DNA of 64,000 bases. It comes from Collinsella sp. GTDB taxonomy: Bacteria; Actinomycetota; Coriobacteriia; Coriobacteriales; Coriobacteriaceae. The notes beneath the pieces were generated by a model. That model saw only the letters and a list, made by a program, of their open reading frames with translations. It was not told where the DNA came from and searched no databases. A program made the position numbers and the translations under genes. Location: NCBI GenBank assembly GCA_019425015.1, contig JAHYYJ010000006.1, forward strand, positions 1 to 64,000, written 5' to 3'. Shown here in pieces: positions 8,881 through 17,193 of the stretch (positions are counted from its first letter, which is position 1; each line of letters begins with the position of its first letter).

Positions 8881-10797
8881 ATGGTCGCATTCGATCGCAA
8901 TCCGCAAGACTTCAAGTATCTGCGCCTGCTGTCGAGACAGTTTCCCACCGAGCAATCCGCGTTTACCGAGATCATCAACCTCTCGGCCATCCTCAACCTG
9001 CCCAAAGGCACTGAGCATTTTATGAGCGACGTGCATGGCGAGTACGAAGCCTTTATGCACATCCTCAACAACTGCTCGGGCGTCGTGCGCGAGCATGTCG
9101 ACGAAATCTTTGGCGAAACGCTCTCCTTTGACGAGAAGGGCGAGCTGTGCACGCTCATCTACTACCCGCGCGAGAAGATCGAGCTGGTCCGCAGCCAGCG
9201 CGAGGACTCGCCCACCTGGTACAAGACGATGCTTGACCAGCTCATCATGGTTGCCCGGTCGCTTTCGAGCCGCTATACGCGCTCCAAGGTGCGTAAGGCC
9301 ATCCCGCGCGATTACGCCTATATCATCGACGAGTTGTTGCACACGCACCCGGACGAGAACAACTATCGCGTGCGCTATCACGAGCGCATCGTGGAGTCCA
9401 TCCTGGAGACCGCAAGCGCCGACGACTTTATCGAGTCGCTTGCCTCGCTCATCAAGCGCCTGGCCGTCGACCACCTGCACCTGGTGGGCGACATCTTCGA
9501 CCGCGGTGGCGGCGCGGCCAAGATTATGGACCGCCTGCTCACCTACCATTCACTCGACATCCAGTGGGGCAACCACGACCTGCTGTGGATGGGCGCTGCG
9601 GCCGGTGAGCCCGCCTGCATCGCCACGGTGCTGCGCAACAACCTACGCTACGACAACTACGAGATCCTGGAGAACGACTACGGCATCTCGCTGCGTGAGC
9701 TTGTCGCCTTTGCCGATGCCACCTACACCGCCGGTGAGTCCATCACCCCGCTGATCAAGGCCATCAACGTGCTGCTCTTTAAGCTCGAGGGTCAGATTAT
9801 CCAGCGCCACCCCGAGTTCGACATGACCGACCGCCTGCTACTCGACAAGATCGACCACGACGCCGGCACGGTCACGCTCGCCGACGGCAGCGTGTGGCCG
9901 CTCACGACCAACGACTTCCCCACCGTCGACCCGACGGACCCCTATACGCTCACGCCCGAGGAACAGCACATCATCGACAAGCTCGTGTCCGAGTTTATCA
10001 CCGCCGATCACCTGCATCGCCATATCGATTTCCTCTATTCCCACGGCTCGATGTACAAGGTCGCCAACGGCAACCTGCTGTTCCATGGCTGCGTGCCACT
10101 CAACGAAGACGGCACCTTTAGCAGCATGAAATGCCTGGGCACCTGGCACGCTGGCCGCGATTATCTCGATTTTTGCGACCACATCGCCCGCCGCGCCTGG
10201 CGCGTGGGCGACCGCGACGCTCTCGACTGGATGTGGTACCTGTGGATTGGCTTTAACTCACCCGCCAGCGGACGCCTGGTGCGCACCTTTGAGCGCGCCT
10301 ATATCGCCGATAAGAGCACCTGGGTCGAGCCGATGGACCCGTACTTTACGCTTACCAAGTCGCCCTCGGTCTGCGACGACATCATGCGCGAGTTTGGTGT
10401 CGCGCCCATGGCATGTTCACCGACCGGCCACATCATCAACGGCCACACGCCCGTTAAAACCACCAAGGGCGAGCAGCCCATCCGCGCCGAGGGCAAGCTG
10501 CTGGTCATCGATGGCGGCTTCTGCCGCGCTTACCATCCCAAGACGGGTATCGCCGGCTATACGCTCATCTCGAGCTCGCGCGGCTGCCGCCTCAAGTCGC
10601 ACCGGGCCTTTACGACGGTTGCCGAGGCACTCACCCGCAACGTCGATATCGAAAGCGAGACCAACCGCTTTGACGAGGCCGACCGTCGCCGCATGGTGAG
10701 CGACACCGATTCCGGTGCCAAGATCCGCAGCCAGATCCAGGACCTGCGCCAGCTGCTCGATGCATATAGAAACGGCGCTATCGAGGAGCGCGCCTAG
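8881..10797 (+). CDS. fbp: Class III fructose-1,6-bisphosphatase
   Basis: A 638-aa class III (Firmicutes-type) enzyme that dephosphorylates fructose 1,6-bisphosphate in gluconeogenesis. Metallophosphoesterase motifs are in order: MSDVHGEYEAFMHIL, HLVGDIFDRGGGAAKIMD, IQWGNHDLLWMGAAAG, NGHTPVK and a final DGGFCRAYH. The length matches the B. subtilis-type family. GGAAGGTG lies 6 nt before ATG. It stands alone with its own probable operator. Confidence 0.93.
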   Translation: MVAFDRNPQDFKYLRLLSRQFPTEQSAFTEIINLSAILNLPKGTEHFMSDVHGEYEAFMHILNNCSGVVREHVDEIFGETLSFDEKGELCTLIYYPREKIELVRSQREDSPTWYKTMLDQLIMVARSLSSRYTRSKVRKAIPRDYAYIIDELLHTHPDENNYRVRYHERIVESILETASADDFIESLASLIKRLAVDHLHLVGDIFDRGGGAAKIMDRLLTYHSLDIQWGNHDLLWMGAAAGEPACIATVLRNNLRYDNYEILENDYGISLRELVAFADATYTAGESITPLIKAINVLLFKLEGQIIQRHPEFDMTDRLLLDKIDHDAGTVTLADGSVWPLTTNDFPTVDPTDPYTLTPEEQHIIDKLVSEFITADHLHRHIDFLYSHGSMYKVANGNLLFHGCVPLNEDGTFSSMKCLGTWHAGRDYLDFCDHIARRAWRVGDRDALDWMWYLWIGFNSPASGRLVRTFERAYIADKSTWVEPMDPYFTLTKSPSVCDDIMREFGVAPMACSPTGHIINGHTPVKTTKGEQPIRAEGKLLVIDGGFCRAYHPKTGIAGYTLISSSRGCRLKSHRAFTTVAEALTRNVDIESETNRFDEADRRRMVSDTDSGAKIRSQIQDLRQLLDAYRNGAIEERA

Positions 10798-10810
10798 CAC
10801 CACCCGTGGG

Positions 10811-10861
10811 GATTGGCTAAACTTGCTGAGTTTGTCATCCCCGCGGCGCCCCGGCGCCACC
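10811..10861 (+). repeat. Nested hairpin between fbp and gtrA
   Basis: GGGGAT (10811-10816) pairs with ATCCCC (10840-10845), and inside it AAACT (10822-10826) pairs with AGTTT (10832-10836). A second palindrome, GGCGCC-cc-GGCGCC, follows at 10848-10861. There is no T-tract. This is possibly an mRNA-processing or attenuating structure. Confidence 0.45.
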
Positions 10862-10875
10862 ATAAGGCAGGTACC

Positions 10876-11271
10876 ATGCAAAAGCTCCTTGCGCAGATCA
10901 TGAAGTTTGGCGTCGTCGGCGTCATTGCCACGGTCATCGACTTTGGCATTATGAATCTGCTCCACTACGGTCTGGGCCTCAACATCCTAATCGCCAACAC
11001 CAGCGGCTTTATCATCTCACTCATCTTTAACTACCTCGCCAGCATGAAGTACGTGTTTGCGCACAAGGAGGGCATGAGCCGCCGCCGCGAGTTCATTATC
11101 TTTGTCGTGCTGTCTGTGATCGGTTTGGGACTCAACGACGGCATCGTGCTGGCGCTCAACGCCGGCCTGGGGCTCGAGGCCAATATCGCCAAGATTTGCG
11201 CCACCGCGCTTGTCATGGTCTACAACTTTGTGACCCGAAAGATCTTCCTGGAAGGCGACGAGACCAAGTAA
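10876..11271 (+). CDS. GtrA family membrane protein (copy 1)
   Basis: A 131-aa four-helix membrane protein of the GtrA family. These are thought to help flip or modify lipid-linked sugars for cell-surface polysaccharide. Helices lie at about residues 10-30, 35-55, 70-90 and 95-115, and the family motif FNYLASMKYVF follows helix 2. I start at ATG 10876 (MQKLLAQ) behind AAGGCAGG. A paralogue follows 218 bp downstream; both share LSVIGLGLND and SMKYVFxHxEGMSR, so this is a tandem duplication. Confidence 0.85.
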   Translation: MQKLLAQIMKFGVVGVIATVIDFGIMNLLHYGLGLNILIANTSGFIISLIFNYLASMKYVFAHKEGMSRRREFIIFVVLSVIGLGLNDGIVLALNAGLGLEANIAKICATALVMVYNFVTRKIFLEGDETK

Positions 11272-11292
11272 CTCGCAACCTTACAGCTTTAC

Positions 11293-11340
11293 AATGCCCA
11301 CAGATGACGCGCGTCGAGCGCTGTGTTGTTCGTGGGCATT
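11293..11340. repeat. Inverted repeat between gtrA copies
   Basis: AATGCCCAC (11293-11301) and GTGGGCATT (11332-11340) are exact reverse complements with a 30-nt loop that contains further GC-rich pairing. It could terminate copy 1. Confidence 0.45.
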
Positions 11341-11489
11341 GCTCGTTTACGGGCAAATTTTCAACGTTTGCGGATTAGCACTTGATAATTTGGCGAGTTC
11401 GTATAGTTCTTGGCAAAGACCTTACGTTTCCCTTGCAAAAGCTCTAAAGTATCCTCTGCTCGATTCATCAACGCATTGGATGTGATTAC

Positions 11490-11897
11490 GTGCGCAAGGC
11501 ACTGGCACAACCTCATACCAAGCAGTTCCTCAAGTTCGCTGTCGTGGGTCTTATCTCCTTTGGCATCGACTGGGGTATGCTCATTGCGCTCGTCGAGCTG
11601 TTTCACCTCGACTTTTTGATGAGCACCACGGTCTCGTTTACCACGTCCGTCGTGGTCAACTACTGGCTCAGCATGAAGTATGTGTTCGACCACCGCGAGG
11701 GCATGAGCCGCAAGCGCGAGTTCACGATCTTCACCATCCTGTCGGTGATCGGCCTGGGCCTCAACGACCTATACATGTTTGTGGGCGTCACGTTTTTGAG
11801 CATCGGCTACCAGGCCATGAAGGCCATCGCCACGTTCCTCGTCACCTGGTACAACTACTTCAGCCGTCGCTTCTTCCTCGAGGGCGCACGGTCGTAG
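11490..11897 (+). CDS. GtrA family membrane protein (copy 2)
   Basis: A 135-aa paralogue of the preceding gene with the same four-helix plan and the motif VNYWLSMKYVFDHREGMSR. I start at GTG 11490, because the upstream ATG at 11481 runs straight into TGA. The ribosome binding site is weak. Identity with copy 1 is concentrated in the loop after helix 2 and in helix 3, suggesting an old duplication. No glycosyltransferase partner is adjacent. Confidence 0.82.
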   Translation: MRKALAQPHTKQFLKFAVVGLISFGIDWGMLIALVELFHLDFLMSTTVSFTTSVVVNYWLSMKYVFDHREGMSRKREFTIFTILSVIGLGLNDLYMFVGVTFLSIGYQAMKAIATFLVTWYNYFSRRFFLEGARS

Positions 11898-11923
11898 TCG
11901 ATTCGCTATTTGCTTGAATGTAT

Positions 11924-11958
11924 AACCGGTTGGAATTCCCATTCCAACCGGTTTTTTG
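11924..11958 (+). terminator. Strong rho-independent terminator after gtrA copy 2
   Basis: AACCGGTTGGAAT (11924-11936), a tccc loop and the exact complement (11941-11953) are followed by TTTTTG. Confidence 0.92.
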
Positions 11959-11996
11959 TTTGCCGAGAGACCGGGCGGCCCGGTCCCATTCGCATG

Positions 11997-12033
11997 AAAA
12001 CGGGCGGCCCGGATGTTTGTCCGAACCGCCCGT
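11997..12033 (-). terminator. Rho-independent terminator of the DUF4430 operon
   Basis: On the minus strand ACGGGCGG...GGA...TCC...CCGCCCGT forms a long stem followed by TTTT. It lies 22 nt after the stop of the smaller DUF4430 gene. Confidence 0.85.
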
Positions 12034-12055
12034 CTGGCGCGCTATGTCGAGGCCT

Positions 12056-12964
12056 CTAGCCTGTAACGTAATACCAGACCACGTTGTCGCCGTTGGAGAG
12101 AACGTAGTTGCTGCAGGCCGTCATGGGCGTTGTGCCGTTGACGGAGTACATCCAGCCGCTCGTACCGCCGTACTGTTTCTCCGCCAAACCACCAATCGCG
12201 GAGACATACGTGCCGTACGACGAGCCATGTGCGTTGACAGAAAGGCCCAGCGCGCACAGGGCATCGTAGACGGTAGCGCCTTCGTTAAAGGTAAAGGTGC
12301 CACCAGAAGACACAGGATTGCCCACAGCGCTCGATGTGACCGAAACCGTCACTGTTATGTAGCTGGACTCCTGCGAGCCGCTCTGGCCGCCCGAGGAGGC
12401 GTTTCCACCATTAGAGGATGAGGCTCCATCAGACGACTGGCCACCGCCCGAAGAAGCACCGCCAGACGCATTGGAAGTATCACCGGCTCCCGTATTTTGG
12501 GCAGCGGATTTATCGCCAGACTTCTTGCCGTCCTGGTCCTCGGACTTCTTGTTATCCGAGTTCTTGTCCGATTCCTTGTTTGAAGACTCGGAATCGTCCT
12601 TGGACTTGGACTCATCAGAATGCTTGGACTCATCTTTTGCGTCATTCGATGACTTGGAATCCTTGGAACTGGCCTCGCCCGAAGCGGCAGACGAGCCAGA
12701 CGCCTTGGTGTCCTTGGTGACGACGCTCTCCCCCGTCACGGCCTGAATGATCCAGTCGATAGACCAGGCACCGCTTGCGGAAGGATGGACGAAACCCAGC
12801 GAGACGACGATCAGAATGGTGCACGCGGCAGTCAGAACGCCGAGGAGCGCCTTGCGGCGAGGGGCGGACGCCGCCGAAGCGGCGCCCTTTTGCTTTGCAT
12901 CGTCAAGCTGGATAAACGAGGAATCTGGTTGCTTGGGGTCAGCGTCCTTGGATTTATTGGACAC
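12056..12964 (-). CDS. Membrane-anchored DUF4430 (transcobalamin-like) protein
   Basis: A 302-aa protein in three parts. A basic cytoplasmic tail with one membrane helix (about residues 43-63, LLGVLTAACTILIVVSLGF) comes first. A roughly 120-residue Ser/Lys/Asp/Gly low-complexity stalk follows, then a C-terminal domain of about 100 residues (YITVTVSVTSS...EGATVYDALCALG...SGWMYSVNGTTP...GDNVVWYYV). That domain matches DUF4430, which has the fold of the transcobalamin C-terminal domain. I prefer GTG 12964, 3-4 nt after GGTGAGG, over the GTG at 12973. It lies 9 bp behind the large DUF4430 gene and should share its cobalamin riboswitch. Role inferred: surface corrinoid binding or hand-over. Confidence 0.72.
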   Translation of the reverse strand: MSNKSKDADPKQPDSSFIQLDDAKQKGAASAASAPRRKALLGVLTAACTILIVVSLGFVHPSASGAWSIDWIIQAVTGESVVTKDTKASGSSAASGEASSKDSKSSNDAKDESKHSDESKSKDDSESSNKESDKNSDNKKSEDQDGKKSGDKSAAQNTGAGDTSNASGGASSGGGQSSDGASSSNGGNASSGGQSGSQESSYITVTVSVTSSAVGNPVSSGGTFTFNEGATVYDALCALGLSVNAHGSSYGTYVSAIGGLAEKQYGGTSGWMYSVNGTTPMTACSNYVLSNGDNVVWYYVTG

Positions 12965-12973
12965 AGCCCTCAC

Positions 12974-15900
12974 CTACCGACGTTTGGTGAACACGAACAC
13001 GCCGACGATGGCGAGACCGATGACGCCGGCGGCGATGCCAACGATGGCGAGCGGGTTGGTGCCAGTCTCCTGCTCGGAAGCACTAGAGGACTTCTTAGCA
13101 GTGGTCGTGGAAGCAGCACCCGTATCGGACTTGGAATCGGACTTCTTGTCGGACTTGCTGTCCTTCTTGTCAGACTTCTTCTCGTCCTTCTTATCGGACT
13201 TATCGGAGTCCTTCTTGTCGGACTTGTTGTCCTTGGTCTCGGTCTTGGTCGACACCGTCGTCTTGGTCACCGGCTTCTGACCCGGGGCGATAGCGCCGCC
13301 GGCCTGCTGGCCCTTCGTGCCGGAGCCGGAACCCGTGCCAGTGCCAGTGCCAGTGCCAGCGCCGGAACCGTTGCCAGCGCCACCGTTGCCACCATTAGTG
13401 CCAGAACCGCCATTGCCGCCAGGGTTAACGGCATTCTTGGTCCACTTGGCATACAGCGTCAGATCGGCCGTCACCGGCGTACTGAAGTCATACGCCTGCG
13501 TGCAAGCCTCATCGGTGAACCAACCGCCGAAAGTGTAGCCATCGCGCGTCGGATCGGCCGGCTTGACCAGCTTGCCGTCGGCCGTAGCCACAAACTTAGT
13601 GTCGCAAGCAGACCCGCCGTTGGAATTAAAGGCAACCGTCCAAGACTCAACAGCCCCGAGCTTGAACAGCATGCCCGAATCATTGATGTAGTAGAGGTTG
13701 CCAGAAGCATCGGCAATGACCGGAGAGTCACAGTATTGGTAATGGCCGGCCGCATCATAAATCTGCGTCGCCTCTGCGTCGCCGAGCGTATAGCGATACA
13801 CGCCACCACCAGCAGAGTAGTTGACGTAATCCTTGCTATCCGCACTGTTCACGGTGAAGTACACGTAGGTCTTGCCGCCCTGAACACTCACCAGCGGAGT
13901 AGCAGCAATACCGTTGAGGCCAGCCGGCAGCGCCTTGCCGTCGGCAGCAGCGACCATCGTGGTCTTACCCGTCTTCAGGTTATAGAGAACCAGAGCAGAG
14001 CCCTTAGCCGTCTGTCCGCCGACAATCAGATTGTCACCAGACACCGCAGGGGCGCTCAGATTATTCGTAAGGCCCAGATCAACCGTCTTCTGTTCACTCA
14101 GCACGCCCTTTGCCGAAAGCGAAATCACATGGAGCATTCCGTCGTGCGTCATCTGATAGAAGGTCGAACCATTGGACGGATCGGCAATGCAATCGGCATT
14201 TGCGACAGCGCCGAGCTTCATGGTCGAAACGACATCGCCCGTCGTCTTATCAATGCACTTAAGCGTGCCCGCGCTCGTAGGAACAATGGTGTACTTATCC
14301 GTCAGCGCAGCACCAGTCCAATAATAGCCCTCGGAAGGGTCAATGTTCTGCCAAGAGACTTCGCCCGTGGCAATCTTGATACGCTTCAGGGAGCCGTTGC
14401 CGTAGGTCGCGTTGTAGTTCTCGTCATACGAAATATCGACCGTACCAACATAGATGTACTCGCCATCCGAAACGACGGTGCAGGAGCTCTGCGTCAAGTC
14501 CGTCAAACCAGGCGTCAGCCACTTGCAGATCAGCTTGTCAGCAGTAATCGCCTGGACCGCACCGCCGTTGAGCGGAACGATGATAAGGCCATTGGTATAG
14601 ATCGGACGAGAGGTATAGCTCACCTTGGAGGCAAGCGGCGCAGAGGCAACCTTTTTGCCCGTGGACGAATCGATCTTAATGAGCTCGTTCTCGGTCGCGA
14701 TGTACACAAAACCGTTAGCAATGACAGGCTCGCTGCAGTTGGCATACTGCTGACCAGACTCGGCCTTCCAATCGAAGGCCCACTTAAGACCGGCGGCCTG
14801 CGCAGGCGTCTTGGCATCCGTTACGGACGTACCGTTGCCGCTGTTGCCGTAGCCGGCCCACTCGGCATCCCAATCAGGAGTCGTCGCACTCGGGTCCACG
14901 ACAATCTTGTCGGGATCGGGCATGGGCGAATCGTCGGTGGTATAGGCAAGCGTAACCTTATCGCCGCTCTTGAGCGTAATCTGGTTGGCGCAGAGTAAGG
15001 AGGGCTCTCCATTGATATACAGATGCCAAGATTTATTGGTCGCAGCATCCCAGGCATACGGCTTGTGATCGAACGGCGAGTTAATGGAATTGAGGAACCA
15101 GTACTCACCACTCTGGGAGCCGTTGTACGTAACGCCCTTGGCCTTCAGAACCGTCTCAATAAGGTTCTGGGCAGTAGAGCCTTCGGGCAAAGAAACATTG
15201 CTTGCCGAGCCCCAGCGAGTATTGTTGCCGTTGACATCGGGGCCGATAACATCGACAGACCCAAGAACCTGACCAGGAAGGGCATCGGCGTCAGCACCAT
15301 ACATAAAGGTGACGGCGTCACCATCTTGGAGTTCGTAGTTGCCGGCACCGACCGTGGCGGACTTGCCATTTACATAGAATTGCCAATAACTGCGGGTTGC
15401 AGGATCAGACTTATAGGTCTTACCGTCAAGCGGCGATTTAATGCCGCTGAGGTACCAGCCCCAAGACTCTTCACTAGTAACGAGATCAAGACCAGTCTGC
15501 TCCAACAGGTCCTTGGCAGTAGAGCCCGCCTTGAGACTCGTCTGGCCCGTCGAAGCCCAAACCTGCTGCTTGCCGTCCTTGTCCTTACCAAGTACCTGAA
15601 CGGAAGCATTGACGGAATCAGAGGGCAACTGGTCGCCCCAGCCACCGTAGAACCACGTAACGGTATCGCCAGCATGAATGGTGACATTGTCTGCCGTGCA
15701 GTCGCTCGACTTGCCGTTGATGAACAGCTGCCAATAGGTCGAATGATCGAGCGGCTTACCCAGCTCAACGCCGTTGTACTTAAGGCTCAGAATGAAGGAG
15801 CCCGCAACAACGGCATCGATGTCATTCGCCTCGAGCGCGACCTTTGTAAGGTCAAGTGCGTTCGAGCCGGACGTCACCACATACTGCGCGTTGTCGACCC

Positions 15901-16843
15901 AGGTCTGAGTCTTGCCCTGGGCATCGCGACCAATGACGGTCACATTTGCGGCAACCTGGTCCTTAACGACAGGGGACGCGCTACCAGCCGTATAGGCAAA
16001 CTCAATCTTCTGCCCCGGGGCGAGCTTAACGCCGCTCGCGCCAACCGAGGAAGACACGCCGTCGACGAACAGCTGCCAGTAGGCATAAGTCGCCGGATCG
16101 AAGGCAAGCGTGCGGCCATCGCTCGGGGACGTGATGCTTTCGAGGTAGAAACCGTATGCCGTGTTCGGATCGTATTTCGCCTTGAAGCCCGTCTTCTGCT
16201 GCAGCTTAACGAAGGCGTCCGCAGCCGTCGAGCCCTCGTCGAGCTTAAGCTGCGTAGGTGCCACCCAGGTCTGAGTCTTGCCGTCGGCATCGGTGCCGAT
16301 AATCGAGAACGAGACCTCGACTTGCTTCTTGGCGACATCGCCGGTTTCTGTCGGGTTCTCTGTCTGAACGGCAGCCGCGGCGGCAGATCCTGCTTGGCCA
16401 GCGGATGCCGTCGAAGACTGCTCGCTCGAGGCAGGGCTCTCCCCCGTCGCCGAGCCTGCGTCGCCAGTTGCCGCCTCTGTTGTGGCGGCACTGGCTGCAG
16501 GCGCGCTCCCGGAATCCGAAACCTCGGCGCCGCTCTGCTCAGCGGCGCCGCCCGCAAGCGCTGCGTCCTCGCCCGGCGTCGCAGCCTGAGCCACAGCCTC
16601 GGCAATGCCCTCGGCGCCCTCGGCCCACAGCTGAGCCGGCGTGGTGCCAAAGGCCATCGCGAAGGCCAGGAATGCCACCAGGCCGCGCTTGGCTATACCG
16701 CGTGCAATCGCGCCACGGCGATGCAACGAGGCGCACACACGCTCGTCCTCAAACATATCCATTTGTCCCCCATTGTCTGTACTTGGAGCGTTGCCTTGAG
16801 GCTGCCCCACGTCATCGCGCATGTTGCGCTCGAGTTCCCCCAT
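12974..16843 (-). CDS. Surface protein: four DUF4430 domains, beta-propeller, InlB-type repeat
   Basis: A 1289-aa exported protein. A long N-region precedes a signal peptide (about residues 54-75, GLVAFLAFAMAFG). An Ala/Ser-rich stretch follows, then four consecutive transcobalamin-like DUF4430 repeats (about residues 170-685), each with an EGSTA-type segment and a YWQLFVDG/SYWQFYVNG signature. Next comes a PQQ-type beta-propeller (about 700-1060; VIANGFVYIATENELIKIDSSTGK is one blade, seen in part) and one InlB/Listeria-Bacteroides repeat (DGYTFGGWFTD). Gly- and Lys/Asp/Ser-rich linkers lead to a C-terminal helix ending KRR. EQETG sits where an LPXTG signal would be. I start at ATG 16843 behind AAGGAGG. 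The upstream cobalamin riboswitch suggests it captures corrinoids. Confidence 0.75.
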   Translation of the reverse strand: MGELERNMRDDVGQPQGNAPSTDNGGQMDMFEDERVCASLHRRGAIARGIAKRGLVAFLAFAMAFGTTPAQLWAEGAEGIAEAVAQAATPGEDAALAGGAAEQSGAEVSDSGSAPAASAATTEAATGDAGSATGESPASSEQSSTASAGQAGSAAAAAVQTENPTETGDVAKKQVEVSFSIIGTDADGKTQTWVAPTQLKLDEGSTAADAFVKLQQKTGFKAKYDPNTAYGFYLESITSPSDGRTLAFDPATYAYWQLFVDGVSSSVGASGVKLAPGQKIEFAYTAGSASPVVKDQVAANVTVIGRDAQGKTQTWVDNAQYVVTSGSNALDLTKVALEANDIDAVVAGSFILSLKYNGVELGKPLDHSTYWQLFINGKSSDCTADNVTIHAGDTVTWFYGGWGDQLPSDSVNASVQVLGKDKDGKQQVWASTGQTSLKAGSTAKDLLEQTGLDLVTSEESWGWYLSGIKSPLDGKTYKSDPATRSYWQFYVNGKSATVGAGNYELQDGDAVTFMYGADADALPGQVLGSVDVIGPDVNGNNTRWGSASNVSLPEGSTAQNLIETVLKAKGVTYNGSQSGEYWFLNSINSPFDHKPYAWDAATNKSWHLYINGEPSLLCANQITLKSGDKVTLAYTTDDSPMPDPDKIVVDPSATTPDWDAEWAGYGNSGNGTSVTDAKTPAQAAGLKWAFDWKAESGQQYANCSEPVIANGFVYIATENELIKIDSSTGKKVASAPLASKVSYTSRPIYTNGLIIVPLNGGAVQAITADKLICKWLTPGLTDLTQSSCTVVSDGEYIYVGTVDISYDENYNATYGNGSLKRIKIATGEVSWQNIDPSEGYYWTGAALTDKYTIVPTSAGTLKCIDKTTGDVVSTMKLGAVANADCIADPSNGSTFYQMTHDGMLHVISLSAKGVLSEQKTVDLGLTNNLSAPAVSGDNLIVGGQTAKGSALVLYNLKTGKTTMVAAADGKALPAGLNGIAATPLVSVQGGKTYVYFTVNSADSKDYVNYSAGGGVYRYTLGDAEATQIYDAAGHYQYCDSPVIADASGNLYYINDSGMLFKLGAVESWTVAFNSNGGSACDTKFVATADGKLVKPADPTRDGYTFGGWFTDEACTQAYDFSTPVTADLTLYAKWTKNAVNPGGNGGSGTNGGNGGAGNGSGAGTGTGTGTGSGSGTKGQQAGGAIAPGQKPVTKTTVSTKTETKDNKSDKKDSDKSDKKDEKKSDKKDSKSDKKSDSKSDTGAASTTTAKKSSSASEQETGTNPLAIVGIAAGVIGLAIVGVFVFTKRR

Positions 16844-16907
16844 CGGGGTCCTCCTTCCCTCCAGAGCCCTATGCACACCGGCGGCATACGCCGCAGCCGC
16901 ACGCAAG

Positions 16908-17098
16908 ATGGGAGGCGATCCGACTTAACCTTAACGACTCGGGCGCGCCGTCCGATCTGCGACGCGAACATCCCGAGCCAAGAGGAATTACGGTTACTGG
17001 TACAGCCGGGGACTTGCACCCCGATTCTCCCAAACGCGCAGGAAAACCGCGCATTCGTGCGTCTCCGCACCACCATCTAGGCCATCGATTATTACCGT
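16908..17098 (-). promoter_or_regulatory. Cobalamin riboswitch (minus strand)
   Basis: The minus strand between the ubiB terminator and the large DUF4430 gene carries the conserved B12-box core at 16991-17020 (GGTGCAAGTCCCCGGCTGT, then ACCAGTAACCG). A GGGAGAA element lies just 5' and an AGTCGGATCGCCT element closes the 3' side (about 16914-16927), as in the adenosylcobalamin aptamer. CCTCCC at about 16911-16916 could pair with the GGAGG runs of the ribosome binding site about 50 nt further on. That would give translational control. There is no strong terminator in between. Confidence 0.8.
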
Positions 17099-17112
17099 CA
17101 AAATGGTATCAC

Positions 17113-17142
17113 GCAAAAGGGCCCCGCACACAGGCGAAGCCC
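17113..17142 (-). terminator. Rho-independent terminator after ubiB
   Basis: On the minus strand GGGCTTCGC pairs (two G-U) with GCGGGGCCC, followed by TTTTGCG. It separates ubiB transcription from the riboswitch that begins about 15 nt further on. Confidence 0.7.
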
Positions 17143-17193
17143 AAGGGAAAAGCTATTGTTTGCGATAGGAAATTGCGGTGACGATCGCAGCCT

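Noticed and set aside
13120..13270. Possible tandem DNA repeats (aag/gac-rich) read as a CRISPR-like or VNTR array
   Set aside because: They encode the Lys/Ser/Asp linker of the surface protein; no spacer-repeat regularity.
16991..17020. tRNA-like or T-box interpretation of the structured leader
   Set aside because: No acceptor stem/TpsiC arm and no T-box sequence; the conserved core fits the cobalamin aptamer much better.
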